Shown piece after piece: positions 16,570 through 24,107 of a stretch of DNA of 43,040 bases. The notes below the pieces were generated by a model, which was not told the origin of the DNA, did not search any database, and saw only the letters and a list, made by a program, of their open reading frames with translations. The number at the start of each line of letters is the position of its first letter. Position 1 is the stretch's first letter. Source of the DNA: Oenococcus oeni DSM 20252 = AWRIB129 (GTDB lineage: Bacteria; Bacillota; Bacilli; Lactobacillales; Lactobacillaceae). The DNA is taken from positions 95,228-138,267 of the forward strand of contig NZ_AQVA01000004.1 in NCBI RefSeq assembly GCF_000372485.1. Direction: 5' to 3'. A program made the translations under genes and the position numbers.

Positions 16570-18060
16570 ATGACAGAAAAAATAGATACAGAATTAAATG
16601 ATCAACTCCGAGTTCGCCGCCAAAAGCTCCAAGCTTTGAAAGATGATTTAGGGATTGATCCTTTTGGTCATCGTTTTGAACGAGATTCATATGCAAAAGA
16701 TATTCATTCTTTTGCTGATAACAAAAGTAAAGAAGAATTAGATGCTGCAAAAAAACATGTGATTATAGCTGGAAGAATCATGGCCAAACGTGGAGCAGGT
16801 AAAATTATTTTTGCCGATATTCGAGATGTTTCCGGAACGGTTCAGATTTATGCACGTCGTGATGATTTGGCAGATAACTATGCCTTGATTCGTCGGGCCG
16901 ACCTTGGCGATATTTTAGGTTTTTCCGGTACAGTTATGAAGACCGATGCGGGCGAGACAACCATTTTAATTGATAAATTGACCTGGCTGTCAAAGGCACT
17001 TCGACCTTTGCCGGATAAATATCATGGTTTAACAGACATTGATACTCGCTACCGTAAACGCTATTTGGATTTGATTTCGAATCCAAAATCTTTTGAGGTT
17101 TTTATTAAACGCTCTAAAATTGTTAAAGCAATCCGAAATTACATGGATTCGATTGGTTTTCTAGAAGTGGAAACACCAATTTTACAAAATTCAGCTGGTG
17201 GCGCTGCTGCCCGCCCTTTTGTTACTCATCATAATGCACTCGATATCGATATGTATCTGCGGATTGCGACGGAGCTCTATTTAAAACGTTTAATTGTTGG
17301 TGGAATGGAACGCGTTTATGAGATTGGCCGTATCTTTAGAAATGAGGGTATGGACACGCGTCATAATCCCGAATTCACAACGCTTGAGTCTTATGGAGCT
17401 TACTGGGATTTGTCGGATGTGATGATAGAGACGGAAAATATTATTCGTGCCGCTGCCAAATCAATCAATGAAGATGGTGTCATTGACTATCAAGGCCATA
17501 AAATTGACCTTAGTAAGGATTTTGCCAAGAGGTCAATGACTGAATTGATTAAGGAAAAAACCGGAATTGATTTTGATAAGAAGATTGATTTAGAAACAGC
17601 GCGAAAATTGGCTAATGAAAATAATGTTAAATATGAAAGCTTCTGGGGCGTTGGCCATATCATTGCTGAATTCTTTGATACTTTTGTTGAAAAAAGTTTA
17701 ATTGAGCCAACCTTTGTTTATCATTTTCCTTTGGAAGTCAGTCCGTTGGCTAAAAAAGAGGATAATAATCCAGATTTTGTTCAACGTTTTGAGTTATACA
17801 TAGCCGGCGGCGAGTATGGCAATGCGTTTACTGAATTGAATGATCCAATTGATCAGCGCCAGCGTTTTGAAGCACAAGCAGCTGAGCGTGAAAATGGTAA
17901 TGACGAAGCTGAATCAATTGATGAAGACTATATTGAAGCCCTTGAACACGGAATGGCGCCGACCGGTGGCCTAGGAATTGGGATCGACCGTTTAACAATG
18001 TTACTGACAAATCAGACTTCAGTTCGAGATGTTCTTTTATTTCCAACGATGAGAAACTAA
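16570..18060 (+). CDS. lysS: Lysyl-tRNA synthetase, class II
   Basis: Charges tRNA-Lys. The 496 residues match bacterial class II LysRS. An N-terminal OB-fold anticodon-binding domain (about residues 55-160) is followed by the catalytic core with motif 2 ([17 protein letters not shown]) and motif 3 ([13 protein letters not shown]). The start ATG is preceded by AAGGGA, and a TACACT/TATATA promoter-like stretch lies just upstream of that. It ends at a hairpin terminator. Confidence 0.97.
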   Translation: MTEKIDTELNDQLRVRRQKLQALKDDLGIDPFGHRFERDSYAKDIHSFADNKSKEELDAAKKHVIIAGRIMAKRGAGKIIFADIRDVSGTVQIYARRDDLADNYALIRRADLGDILGFSGTVMKTDAGETTILIDKLTWLSKALRPLPDKYHGLTDIDTRYRKRYLDLISNPKSFEVFIKRSKIVKAIRNYMDSIGFLEVETPILQNSAGGAAARPFVTHHNALDIDMYLRIATELYLKRLIVGGMERVYEIGRIFRNEGMDTRHNPEFTTLESYGAYWDLSDVMIETENIIRAAAKSINEDGVIDYQGHKIDLSKDFAKRSMTELIKEKTGIDFDKKIDLETARKLANENNVKYESFWGVGHIIAEFFDTFVEKSLIEPTFVYHFPLEVSPLAKKEDNNPDFVQRFELYIAGGEYGNAFTELNDPIDQRQRFEAQAAERENGNDEAESIDEDYIEALEHGMAPTGGLGIGIDRLTMLLTNQTSVRDVLLFPTMRN

Positions 18061-18084
18061 AAACTTGCTTAGGCAAGTTTTTTT
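18061..18084 (+). terminator. Intrinsic terminator after lysS
   Basis: A perfect 8-bp stem AAACTTGC/GCAAGTTT with loop TTAG, followed by TTTT, begins directly after the lysS stop codon. Confidence 0.88.
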
Positions 18085-18105
18085 AATTGCTTTAGAATTA
18101 TCTAC

Positions 18106-18468
18106 ATGCAAAATAATGAAAAAAAATCCGAACTGAATATTTTTTTAACCTCGATCCCAAAAGTCCTTTCAAGCAAAACTTCAATTATAATTTTTCTGCT
18201 TTTATTCGTTTATTTGGTTGTTTTTGGAATAATCGGCTTACTTCCGGCTTTGAAAGTACTTGAACCTTCTAATACGGCTCAATTAATTCTTGGTAATTAC
18301 ACAAACGTTCTTTCGGCATTAGGCGCTGCTATCGCTGCTGGCGTCGGTACTAGTGTACATAAACATGTTCGTGCTCATCGCCAACAGACAGCAGATTTAC
18401 AGACAACCGTCGATCGTCTGGAAAAAGAAATTAAACAATTGTCAAAACAAATTGCTGATTCAAAGTAA
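18106..18468 (+). CDS. Small membrane protein with C-terminal coiled coil
   Basis: I do not recognise this 120-residue protein. It has a strong membrane helix (about residues 25-48, IIIFLLLFVYLVVFGIIGLL) and a second weakly hydrophobic, Ala/Gly-rich stretch (about 64-82). A charged heptad-like C-terminus (about 90-118) is probably a short coiled coil. A TAGAAT hexamer ends seven bases before the ATG and no Shine-Dalgarno is seen, so the transcript may be leaderless. Its 3' end overlaps by nine bases the 3' end of the convergent MFS gene. Confidence 0.75.
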   Translation: MQNNEKKSELNIFLTSIPKVLSSKTSIIIFLLLFVYLVVFGIIGLLPALKVLEPSNTAQLILGNYTNVLSALGAAIAAGVGTSVHKHVRAHRQQTADLQTTVDRLEKEIKQLSKQIADSK

Positions 18469-19830
18469 TTTGTTTGCTCGCCTATTCTTTATCCTCAGGA
18501 CTAGAATTAACAGGATGGCAGCTAAAATTGCGCTGACAGCAAAGCTAGCGAGCATACCTTTCATTGACACCTGAAGTGGTTTTGAGACAAGAGTTAAGAC
18601 CTGACTAATAATTAGAACGCCAATTACTCCGGCAATTTGGCGAACCATTGTGATTAGGGCCGTCCCATGTGGAATTAAGTCTTTTTCTAAAGCATTATTT
18701 GCGTAAGTTACAGCTGGCATCATCATAAAAGCATTACCAGATTCAACAAGAGCGGCAAAAATGATTGCTAAAAGCCATAATTTTATTTGGCACGTGATTA
18801 AGAGGCCGAAAAACCCGATTAAAATCATTGCAGAACCAATCAACATTGTTGTTTTCAAACCGAATCGCTTCATTACTTCGACCGAGCGGCGATTCAAAAT
18901 GCTTAAACTAATAGCAGCCGGGACCATCATTAGGCCTGACCAAAGGGCGTTTACTCCAAGGATTTTTTGGAAGTAAATTGGCATTAGAACCGTTGTTACG
19001 ATTAGAGCAATATATGACCCAGCCGTTAGAAACATTCCTAAGCGAAAGGCAGCATTTTTTAAAACTCTTAAATCAAGCAGCGGTTCTTTAATTGAAAACT
19101 GTCTTTGAACAAAATATCCAAATAAAAGTAAACCAACAAAGAAAATAAAAAGCAATGAAATTGTGATTTTTGTAGTCATTGTTTGTAGGGCATAGAGAAG
19201 CATGACGAGTCCCATCAGACTTATTGAAGAAATAACATCGAAATGGTATGGCTCGTGCGGCATAACGTTTTTTATGAATTTTAAGGATAATAAAAATAAA
19301 ATGATTAAAATAAGCAAAAAGAAACTGAAAACAGCCTGCCAATCAAAGATTTCCAGTATCACACCGGAAACGATTGGGCCGACGGCTAAGGCTGAACCCA
19401 TTACCAATCCAACCAAACCCATTTGTGTCAAACGTTTTTCTTCCGGGGTAATTGACAGAATGACTGATTGAAAACTTGGAAAAAGCAGGCCGACGGCCGC
19501 CCCTTCCAACAGCCGGCCAATTACCAGCAGACTAAAGTTTCCAGCCGTGATTGCAACTAAGGTTCCAAAAAGGAAAATAATTTGCAAGCTCAAAAGAAAA
19601 GCCTTAAAAGGAACGTTTTTTAAGAACCAAGGCGATAAAGGCATCATCAAGACCATGACAAGCATGAAGCCGGTTGTCAGCCATTGGACGCTAGAAACGG
19701 CTACAGAAAAATGTTTCATTAGTGTCGGATAAATTGTTGTCATTGCAGATTGGCTAATTGAAAAGGTAAAACTGGTCGCCAGTAAAACGTTTATAAAAAA
19801 TTTTTTTTGAATATCAGATAAATTGGACAT
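18460..19830 (-). CDS. MFS exporter, DHA2-like (drug:H+ antiporter)
   Basis: A 456-residue integral membrane protein with about 12-14 predicted helices. It has the MFS pattern of an N-terminal proton/drug antiporter: FSISQSAMTTIYPTLMKHF, SVQWLTTGFMLVMVLMMPLSPWFL, GRLLEGAAVGLLFPSF and MGSALAVGPIVSGVIL (motif C-like, characteristic of exporters). The substrate is unknown; relatives pump dyes, antibiotics or organic solvents. The start ATG on the minus strand follows a GAGAGAGAG purine stretch. A promoter and an 11-bp inverted repeat lie upstream (19855-19914). The 8-base A-run near the N-terminus (complement of 19801-19808) is read in frame. Confidence 0.88.
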   Translation of the reverse strand: MSNLSDIQKKFFINVLLATSFTFSISQSAMTTIYPTLMKHFSVAVSSVQWLTTGFMLVMVLMMPLSPWFLKNVPFKAFLLSLQIIFLFGTLVAITAGNFSLLVIGRLLEGAAVGLLFPSFQSVILSITPEEKRLTQMGLVGLVMGSALAVGPIVSGVILEIFDWQAVFSFFLLILIILFLLSLKFIKNVMPHEPYHFDVISSISLMGLVMLLYALQTMTTKITISLLFIFFVGLLLFGYFVQRQFSIKEPLLDLRVLKNAAFRLGMFLTAGSYIALIVTTVLMPIYFQKILGVNALWSGLMMVPAAISLSILNRRSVEVMKRFGLKTTMLIGSAMILIGFFGLLITCQIKLWLLAIIFAALVESGNAFMMMPAVTYANNALEKDLIPHGTALITMVRQIAGVIGVLIISQVLTLVSKPLQVSMKGMLASFAVSAILAAILLILVLRIKNRRANKLL

Positions 19831-19854
19831 ACTCTCTCTCGTTTTCCCTGCTCA

Positions 19855-19914
19855 AAGCAGATAGATAACTAATTCGATTATATGACTTAGATTAAAGACT
19901 GTCTCTATCTGCTT
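19855..19914 (-). promoter_or_regulatory. MFS promoter flanked by an 11-bp inverted repeat (candidate operator)
   Basis: On the minus strand a TATAAT (19882-19877) and a -35-like GAGACA (19905-19900) are 17 bases apart. AAGCAGATAGA (19855-19865) and its exact complement TCTATCTGCTT (19904-19914) bracket this promoter, one arm at the -35 and one downstream of the start. A regulator binding both arms, or a hairpin in the leader, would control the exporter. No regulator gene adjoins it. Confidence 0.6.
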
Positions 19915-19941
19915 GACCTTCATATGAAGATGTCATAAACT
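19913..19941 (+). promoter_or_regulatory. Promoter of the tRNA pair
   Basis: TTGACC (19913-19918) and TAAACT (19936-19941) are spaced by 17 bases, 25 bases before the first tRNA. A perfect 12-bp palindrome CTTCATATGAAG (19918-19929) lies in the spacer. Confidence 0.55.
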
Positions 19942-19966
19942 TAAATAGTTGTTTATTTCATACTAT

Positions 19967-20039
19967 TCCGACTTAGCTCAGTTGGTAGAGCGCCTGACTG
20001 TTAATCAGGTTGTCGTCGGTTCGAGCCCGACAGTCGGAG
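19967..20039 (+). tRNA. tRNA-Asn (GTT)
   Basis: 73 bases with a complete cloverleaf: acceptor TCCGACT/AGTCGGA, D-arm AGCTCAGTTGGTAGAGC, anticodon stem CCTGA/TCAGG around loop CTGTTAA (anticodon GTT), T-arm with GGTTCGAGCC, discriminator G. The 3' CCA is not encoded. Confidence 0.96.
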
Positions 20040-20105
20040 TTTGCGGTCGGTCGATTTACGTCGGCTAACCGTTTTTTATTGAAAGATATAAAGTTATTTC
20101 AATTA

Positions 20106-20178
20106 GCCGACTTAGCTCAGTTGGTAGAGCATCGGTATCGTAAACCGGGGGTCGACGGTTCGAACCCGTCAGTCGGCA
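20106..20178 (+). tRNA. tRNA-Thr (CGT)
   Basis: 73 bases: acceptor GCCGACT/AGTCGGC, D-arm AGCTCAGTTGGTAGAGC, anticodon stem TCGGT/ACCGG (one G-U) around ATCGTAA (anticodon CGT, codon ACG), T-arm with GGTTCGAACC, discriminator A. CCA is not encoded. It lies 66 bases after tRNA-Asn and is probably co-transcribed with it. Confidence 0.95.
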
Positions 20179-20189
20179 AAATCTTCGTG

Positions 20190-20237
20190 AAACAGCGTGA
20201 TATTAAGCGAAACAAAGCTTGATATGACGCTGTTTTT
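20190..20237 (+). terminator. Terminator of the tRNA operon
   Basis: AAACAGCGT (20190-20198) pairs perfectly with ACGCTGTTT (20227-20235), extended inward by further pairing (ATAT...AAGC with GCTT...ATAT), and is followed by TT. Confidence 0.85.
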
Positions 20238-20353
20238 ATATACTTTTTGATTTGGTTTCGAAGAATATCTATAAAATTGTCTTCAATAGCATGTCTAAAG
20301 AATATAATTGTCGTTATTTTCCTTTTGTATAATAATATGTAATAATTTTAACA

Positions 20354-21223
20354 ATGCAAAAGGCAGAAACTTTTAAAAAAGCCGGCCTGGTTTTCAAAAA
20401 GATTAGGAAGCAACGCAAGATATCGATCTCTTCTTTGTCTGAAGGAATAATTTCTCCTTCTTCGATTAGCAAATTTGAAGAAGGAAGAACGCAACTTAGT
20501 TTCATCAATTTGTCTCAATTGCTTATGCGAATGCATGTGAACTTGGATGAATTTTATTGCAAAGTTTATGCTGGACAAGTTGATGGTTATACCAGTTTTC
20601 TCAATCAAATTAATTATATTTATCAAAACAACGATCTTCCTGCCTTGAAAAAGATAGCAAATGAAAAAATCTCTCATTTTAAAGTCGATAGCAATTTTGA
20701 TAATCTGATAGAATCATCTTCCGTTTGTGCCTTGATAAGAAGAGCTGATCCGAGTTTTCATGTTGATAGCGAGATAAAAAAGAGCTTATTCGATTATCTA
20801 GATAAAGTCGAACACTGGGATTTCATTGAATTTTCTGTTTTTAATAACTGCATGCTTATTTTCGATAATGAGATGATTGAGTCCGCCCTAAAAGAAATGC
20901 TTTATTTGAATTTGGATAATAATCCTAAAAATATTAGTAGAATAGTATCTGCCTTTTCCAACGCAATTGACATTTTTTATAGAAGGAAAGATTATCAAAA
21001 AGCTAAATTGTTGCTTGGACAAATTGAAAAAATTGTGGATGATCAATCCGATTTAATCAATAGATTCAAGCAGAAATTTTTTGATAATTTATTATCTTTG
21101 AATGAGAAACAGGCAGAGGAGGACAATTGTTTTTTGATTGAATTTCTTAGGCTTGTAGGATCCAATAGCTTGGCCACTTCATACGAAAAATACATTGAAA
21201 AGTATTCTTTTCGACAAAATTAG
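20354..21223 (+). CDS. Rgg/GadR/MutR-like transcriptional regulator
   Basis: A 289-residue cytoplasmic regulator. The N-terminal XRE-type helix-turn-helix covers about residues 10-66 (GLVFKKIRKQRKISISSLSEG, SPSSISKFEEGRTQLSF). The rest is an all-helical, TPR-like domain, as in Rgg proteins that bind short secreted peptide pheromones. Members of the family often control neighbouring bacteriocin or secretion genes, and a circular bacteriocin cluster begins about 4 kb downstream on the same strand; that link is inference. No pheromone gene was identified with confidence. A TATAAT (20328-20333) lies about 20 bases before the ATG. Confidence 0.82.
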   Translation: MQKAETFKKAGLVFKKIRKQRKISISSLSEGIISPSSISKFEEGRTQLSFINLSQLLMRMHVNLDEFYCKVYAGQVDGYTSFLNQINYIYQNNDLPALKKIANEKISHFKVDSNFDNLIESSSVCALIRRADPSFHVDSEIKKSLFDYLDKVEHWDFIEFSVFNNCMLIFDNEMIESALKEMLYLNLDNNPKNISRIVSAFSNAIDIFYRRKDYQKAKLLLGQIEKIVDDQSDLINRFKQKFFDNLLSLNEKQAEEDNCFLIEFLRLVGSNSLATSYEKYIEKYSFRQN

Positions 21224-21548
21224 CATATGGGAAATATTAATCGCTTACATTTATAAAAAGTGGCTAATTTAGCGTTTTTTTATTTTTGCTCTAATTATCT
21301 ATTAGACTTTAGTTACTAATTTGGAAGAAAGAATTGCTGCATAAAATTCTTTGATAATTAGTAAGAATTAAAAAAATTAGGAAATAAAATCAGCTTTGGA
21401 AAAAAACATTCCAGTTGGAAAATATTTTATTCCTAATAATTCTTTAAGCTTCTCACTGATTTTTTTGGATTATTATACTTGGGTTATTTGATTCGCCTAT
21501 GATCATCCAATCATCGTAAAAACGTGCATATCGTATAGGATGAATTAA

Positions 21549-21782
21549 ATGCATTTTGTTGCTTATGCTATGGTTAGTTCTCTTAAATATAATAAAAGCT
21601 GTTTAAATTGGCAATGTCTTAATTTGTTTAAAAAAAGTTATCTTTATTTACATTACCAATTCAATAGAATTGTGTCTTTCAAGCAAATAAATACTAAAAA
21701 GAGAAAAGTAATTTTATACTCTTTCGATCGTGATTTTTTGAACTCAATAAAATTGTATAAGTTGACAGTAATGTGTATTTGA
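21549..21782 (+). CDS. Doubtful small ORF, 77 residues
   Basis: The product is basic, Lys/Tyr/Phe/Leu/Asn-rich and has no recognisable motif. It is supported only by a correctly spaced AGGA before the ATG and a candidate terminator 80 bases after its stop. The amino-acid mix could arise by chance in A+T-rich DNA, so confidence is low. Confidence 0.2.
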   Translation: MHFVAYAMVSSLKYNKSCLNWQCLNLFKKSYLYLHYQFNRIVSFKQINTKKRKVILYSFDRDFLNSIKLYKLTVMCI

Positions 21783-21863
21783 TAGGTTTAAATGCTTTTC
21801 TATAGTCCGTTTTGTGTTAACTGATAAATTAATAGATATTTATTAATTTATTGCTTTCTAAGT

Positions 21864-21888
21864 TAGCCATGCGCTTTTGGCTTTTTTT
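21864..21888 (+). terminator. Possible intrinsic terminator in the interval before the DUF805 gene
   Basis: AGCCA (21865-21869) pairs with TGGCT (21878-21882) and runs into seven Ts. The stem is short. If real, something upstream (small RNA or the 77-codon ORF) is transcribed. Confidence 0.4.
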
Positions 21889-22037
21889 GCTTTTTCATTA
21901 GCTAAAAATTCAAATAAAACTGTAGAACTTTTACGGCTGTCTCTTTTACTCTAATGGTCACCTATGATTGCATACCCCCTAAAATCAAGCAAAGAAAAAT
22001 AAATTAATTAAGGAAATATTCATTAAGGACAAATTTT

Positions 22038-22517
22038 ATGTTAAACGCTTATAAAAAATACTGGAAGAATTATTTTAACTTTAAAGATAGTAGCAGCCGT
22101 TCCGATTACTGGTGGCTGATCTTGGCTAACGTGATCATTTTCACAATTTTACTTATTTTTTCAATCATAGCTATTATTGCTGTTTTTCCAAGTTTCTTGG
22201 AAGCGATTAGCGGAAGCAGCATTGCCAGCAAGAGTTCTTCTAATTCTTCTTCCGTTTGGATTTTTGGATCTTTATTAATTGCCGTTATTTTATTTGTTTT
22301 TGCCAATATCATTCCTGCGATTTCGCTCGGAGTTCGTCGGGTTCGGGATACCGGTCTTAGCCCTTGGTGGTATTTGATTAGTGTCTTAGCAACAATTCTT
22401 TATTATCTTGAACAGAGTACAAAACAAAGCTGGCTCTCTGGACTGTCGATTATTCTGCAAATTATTATGTTGGTTATTTTTCTGTTTCCTACTAAATATT
22501 TTCATAAGAACAAGTAG
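22038..22517 (+). CDS. DUF805-family membrane protein
   Basis: A 159-residue protein with about four membrane helices. It has the DUF805 signatures: an N-terminal YWKNYFNFKDSSSRSDYWW and the loop SLGVRRVRDTGLSPWW between helices, with a Ser-rich insertion (about residues 60-72). Function is unknown; members are frequent in LAB, often near transport or stress genes. AAGGA precedes the ATG. It lies 39 bases before the exporter genes that border the bacteriocin cluster, in the same direction. It could therefore fill the role of the small hydrophobic first gene (As-48E) of the AS-48 EFGH module, but I see no sequence evidence for that. Confidence 0.85.
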   Translation: MLNAYKKYWKNYFNFKDSSSRSDYWWLILANVIIFTILLIFSIIAIIAVFPSFLEAISGSSIASKSSSNSSSVWIFGSLLIAVILFVFANIIPAISLGVRRVRDTGLSPWWYLISVLATILYYLEQSTKQSWLSGLSIILQIIMLVIFLFPTKYFHKNK

Positions 22518-22556
22518 AAATCTTTTATTACGCTCAAATTTTCAGAAAGGGCCTCC

Positions 22557-23387
22557 ATGTCAACGAAGCAAAATAAGTTTAAAAAAACGCATATCCTTGT
22601 AGCTGCTGTCCTATTATTAGCAGTTTTGATCTCTTTGATTGGGGGAGCTTTTATTAGTGGGGCTTTTAAAGTAAAGACCACTGAAACTAAAGATAGTAAT
22701 CATAATTATCGGTTTTTGACTTTGTCTAATGATTCTTTATCATTAACCGGCAAAATCGTTGCAAGCCAATCGCAAACACTTGATCGACCGAATGGACGTT
22801 TAATTGCCTTAAAGATCAAAACTGGTGATACCGTCACTAAAAATCAGCTTTTAATGACAACTTACGATGGTAGCTATCATAATGTCTATGCGCCTTATAA
22901 CGGTAGTGTCGTTGTAAAAGACAGTGAAGGTAACGCTAATATCGAAATTTATTCTGATCAATTGTTGTTATCGGCAAGTGTCTCTGAATATGACTATAGC
23001 AAGGTTCAAGTGGGGCAAAGCGTTCAAGTTGCTTCCATTGCAAATGGCTATGAACAGACGACGCAAATTTCCAGTTTGGCAAAAGACTCTCAGGTTTCTT
23101 CTCTTTCAACGACTGCTAAATATGCTTTATCGGCTAATTTGGATCGGGGATTTATTGATGGCCAATCAGTTAAAATCACTGTTTTAAGTAGTCAGTTTAA
23201 AATACCTACCGGAAGCGTTAAGAAGAATACTGTCTACTTGCTTAAAAATGGCAGAGCAATTAAACGAAGGATTAAAGCCGATAAGGAAAGCAGTTATTAT
23301 TTGGTGACCAGCGGTCTTAAGACTGGTGACCGATTAATCCTTAATCCTGATAAGCGATTAAAAAATGGTTGCAAGGTGAATGAATAG
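22557..23387 (+). CDS. MacA-like membrane fusion protein of an ABC exporter
   Basis: A 276-residue adaptor with an N-terminal membrane anchor (about residues 13-36). An extracellular part follows, with a short biotinyl-lipoyl-like domain (RLIALKIKTGDTVTKNQLL and YAPYNGSVVV) and a beta-barrel-like region (YDYSKVQVGQSVQVAS). It lacks the long helical hairpin of Gram-negative MacA, as expected in a Gram-positive. AGAAAGG precedes the ATG. The stop overlaps the start of the ABC ATPase gene. Together with the next two genes it forms a MacAB-type exporter, the same composition as the As-48 F-G-H transporter that supports immunity to the circular bacteriocin AS-48. Confidence 0.85.
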   Translation: MSTKQNKFKKTHILVAAVLLLAVLISLIGGAFISGAFKVKTTETKDSNHNYRFLTLSNDSLSLTGKIVASQSQTLDRPNGRLIALKIKTGDTVTKNQLLMTTYDGSYHNVYAPYNGSVVVKDSEGNANIEIYSDQLLLSASVSEYDYSKVQVGQSVQVASIANGYEQTTQISSLAKDSQVSSLSTTAKYALSANLDRGFIDGQSVKITVLSSQFKIPTGSVKKNTVYLLKNGRAIKRRIKADKESSYYLVTSGLKTGDRLILNPDKRLKNGCKVNE

Positions 23388-24100
23388 TGATTTGCCTGTC
23401 GAATATTAACAAATATTATCATCAAGGGAAGAACGCTTATCACGTTTTAAAGAATATTGATCTAGTAGTTCGTGCAGGTGAATTTGTCGCTATTATGGGT
23501 CAATCGGGTTCCGGTAAATCAACTTTGATTAACATTATCGGTTTTTTGGATGACCATTTCGATGGTGACTATACTTTTGAAAAGAAAAATATCGCTCAAA
23601 TGTCCCGCCAAGATTGTGCCCACTATCGCAATAGAAATGTTGGTTTTGTTTTTCAAAATTTTAAATTAATTAATAATTTAACAGTTAAAGAAAATATTGC
23701 CATTCCTTTGCTTTATGCAGGTCAAAGCTTTAGTCAAACTGAAGTCAAAATTGAACAGGCTTTGAATCAAGTTGGTTTGCACGGCTATCAAAATCAGTAT
23801 CCCTTAAACCTTTCTGGTGGCCAGCAGCAAAGGGTTTCGATCGCCCGCGCTTTGATCAATAAACCAAAATTTTTAATTGCCGATGAACCTACCGGTGCTT
23901 TGGACAGCCAAACTTCAAAAGAGATTATTAGCTTGTTTACTCAACTGAATTTAAAAAGCAGTATGACAATTATTATGGTTACTCATGATTTAGCAGTAGC
24001 CCAAAAAAGTCAACGAATTATTCGCATTATGGATGGCACGATTGCCTCCGATCAGGAGACTGGTTATGAGAGTCGGTTAATTAATACGAACGGCACTTAA
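23387..24100 (+). CDS. ABC transporter ATPase, MacB/LolD type
   Basis: A 237-residue nucleotide-binding protein. Walker A GQSGSGKS is at about residues 38-45, followed by a Q-loop (VFQNFKLI), the signature LSGGQQQRV, Walker B FLIADEPTGALD and the switch His in VTHD. It energises the exporter formed with the fusion protein upstream and the FtsX-like permease downstream. The start is GTG at 23387, overlapping the preceding TAG by one base, with AAGGTG upstream. It is As-48G-like in gene context. Confidence 0.93.
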   Translation: MICLSNINKYYHQGKNAYHVLKNIDLVVRAGEFVAIMGQSGSGKSTLINIIGFLDDHFDGDYTFEKKNIAQMSRQDCAHYRNRNVGFVFQNFKLINNLTVKENIAIPLLYAGQSFSQTEVKIEQALNQVGLHGYQNQYPLNLSGGQQQRVSIARALINKPKFLIADEPTGALDSQTSKEIISLFTQLNLKSSMTIIMVTHDLAVAQKSQRIIRIMDGTIASDQETGYESRLINTNGT

Positions 24101-24107
24101 ATCGCTG

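Larger units (their letters stand above)
21224..22037. other. Gene-poor 814-bp interval downstream of the Rgg-like gene
   Basis: A+T-rich. It contains a small palindrome GCTAATTTAGC followed by GTTTTTTT (21262-21280, possible weak terminator of the rgg-like gene) and an open frame at 21549-21782 (77 codons). The frame's AGGA (21537-21540) is correctly spaced, but its composition is not convincingly protein-like. A hairpin plus T-run lies at 21864-21888. The combination could mark a small protein or a small RNA. No SHP-type hydrophobic pheromone peptide was recognised. Confidence 0.4.

Noticed and set aside
18460-18468. Nine-base overlap of convergent stop codons considered as a possible assembly join
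   Set aside because: Both proteins end normally for their type and short convergent overlaps are common.
20010-20222. 70-codon plus-strand ORF spanning the tRNA genes
   Set aside because: It is the translation of tRNA-Thr and flanks (the familiar spurious AQLVEHRYRKPGVDGSNPS peptide), not a gene.
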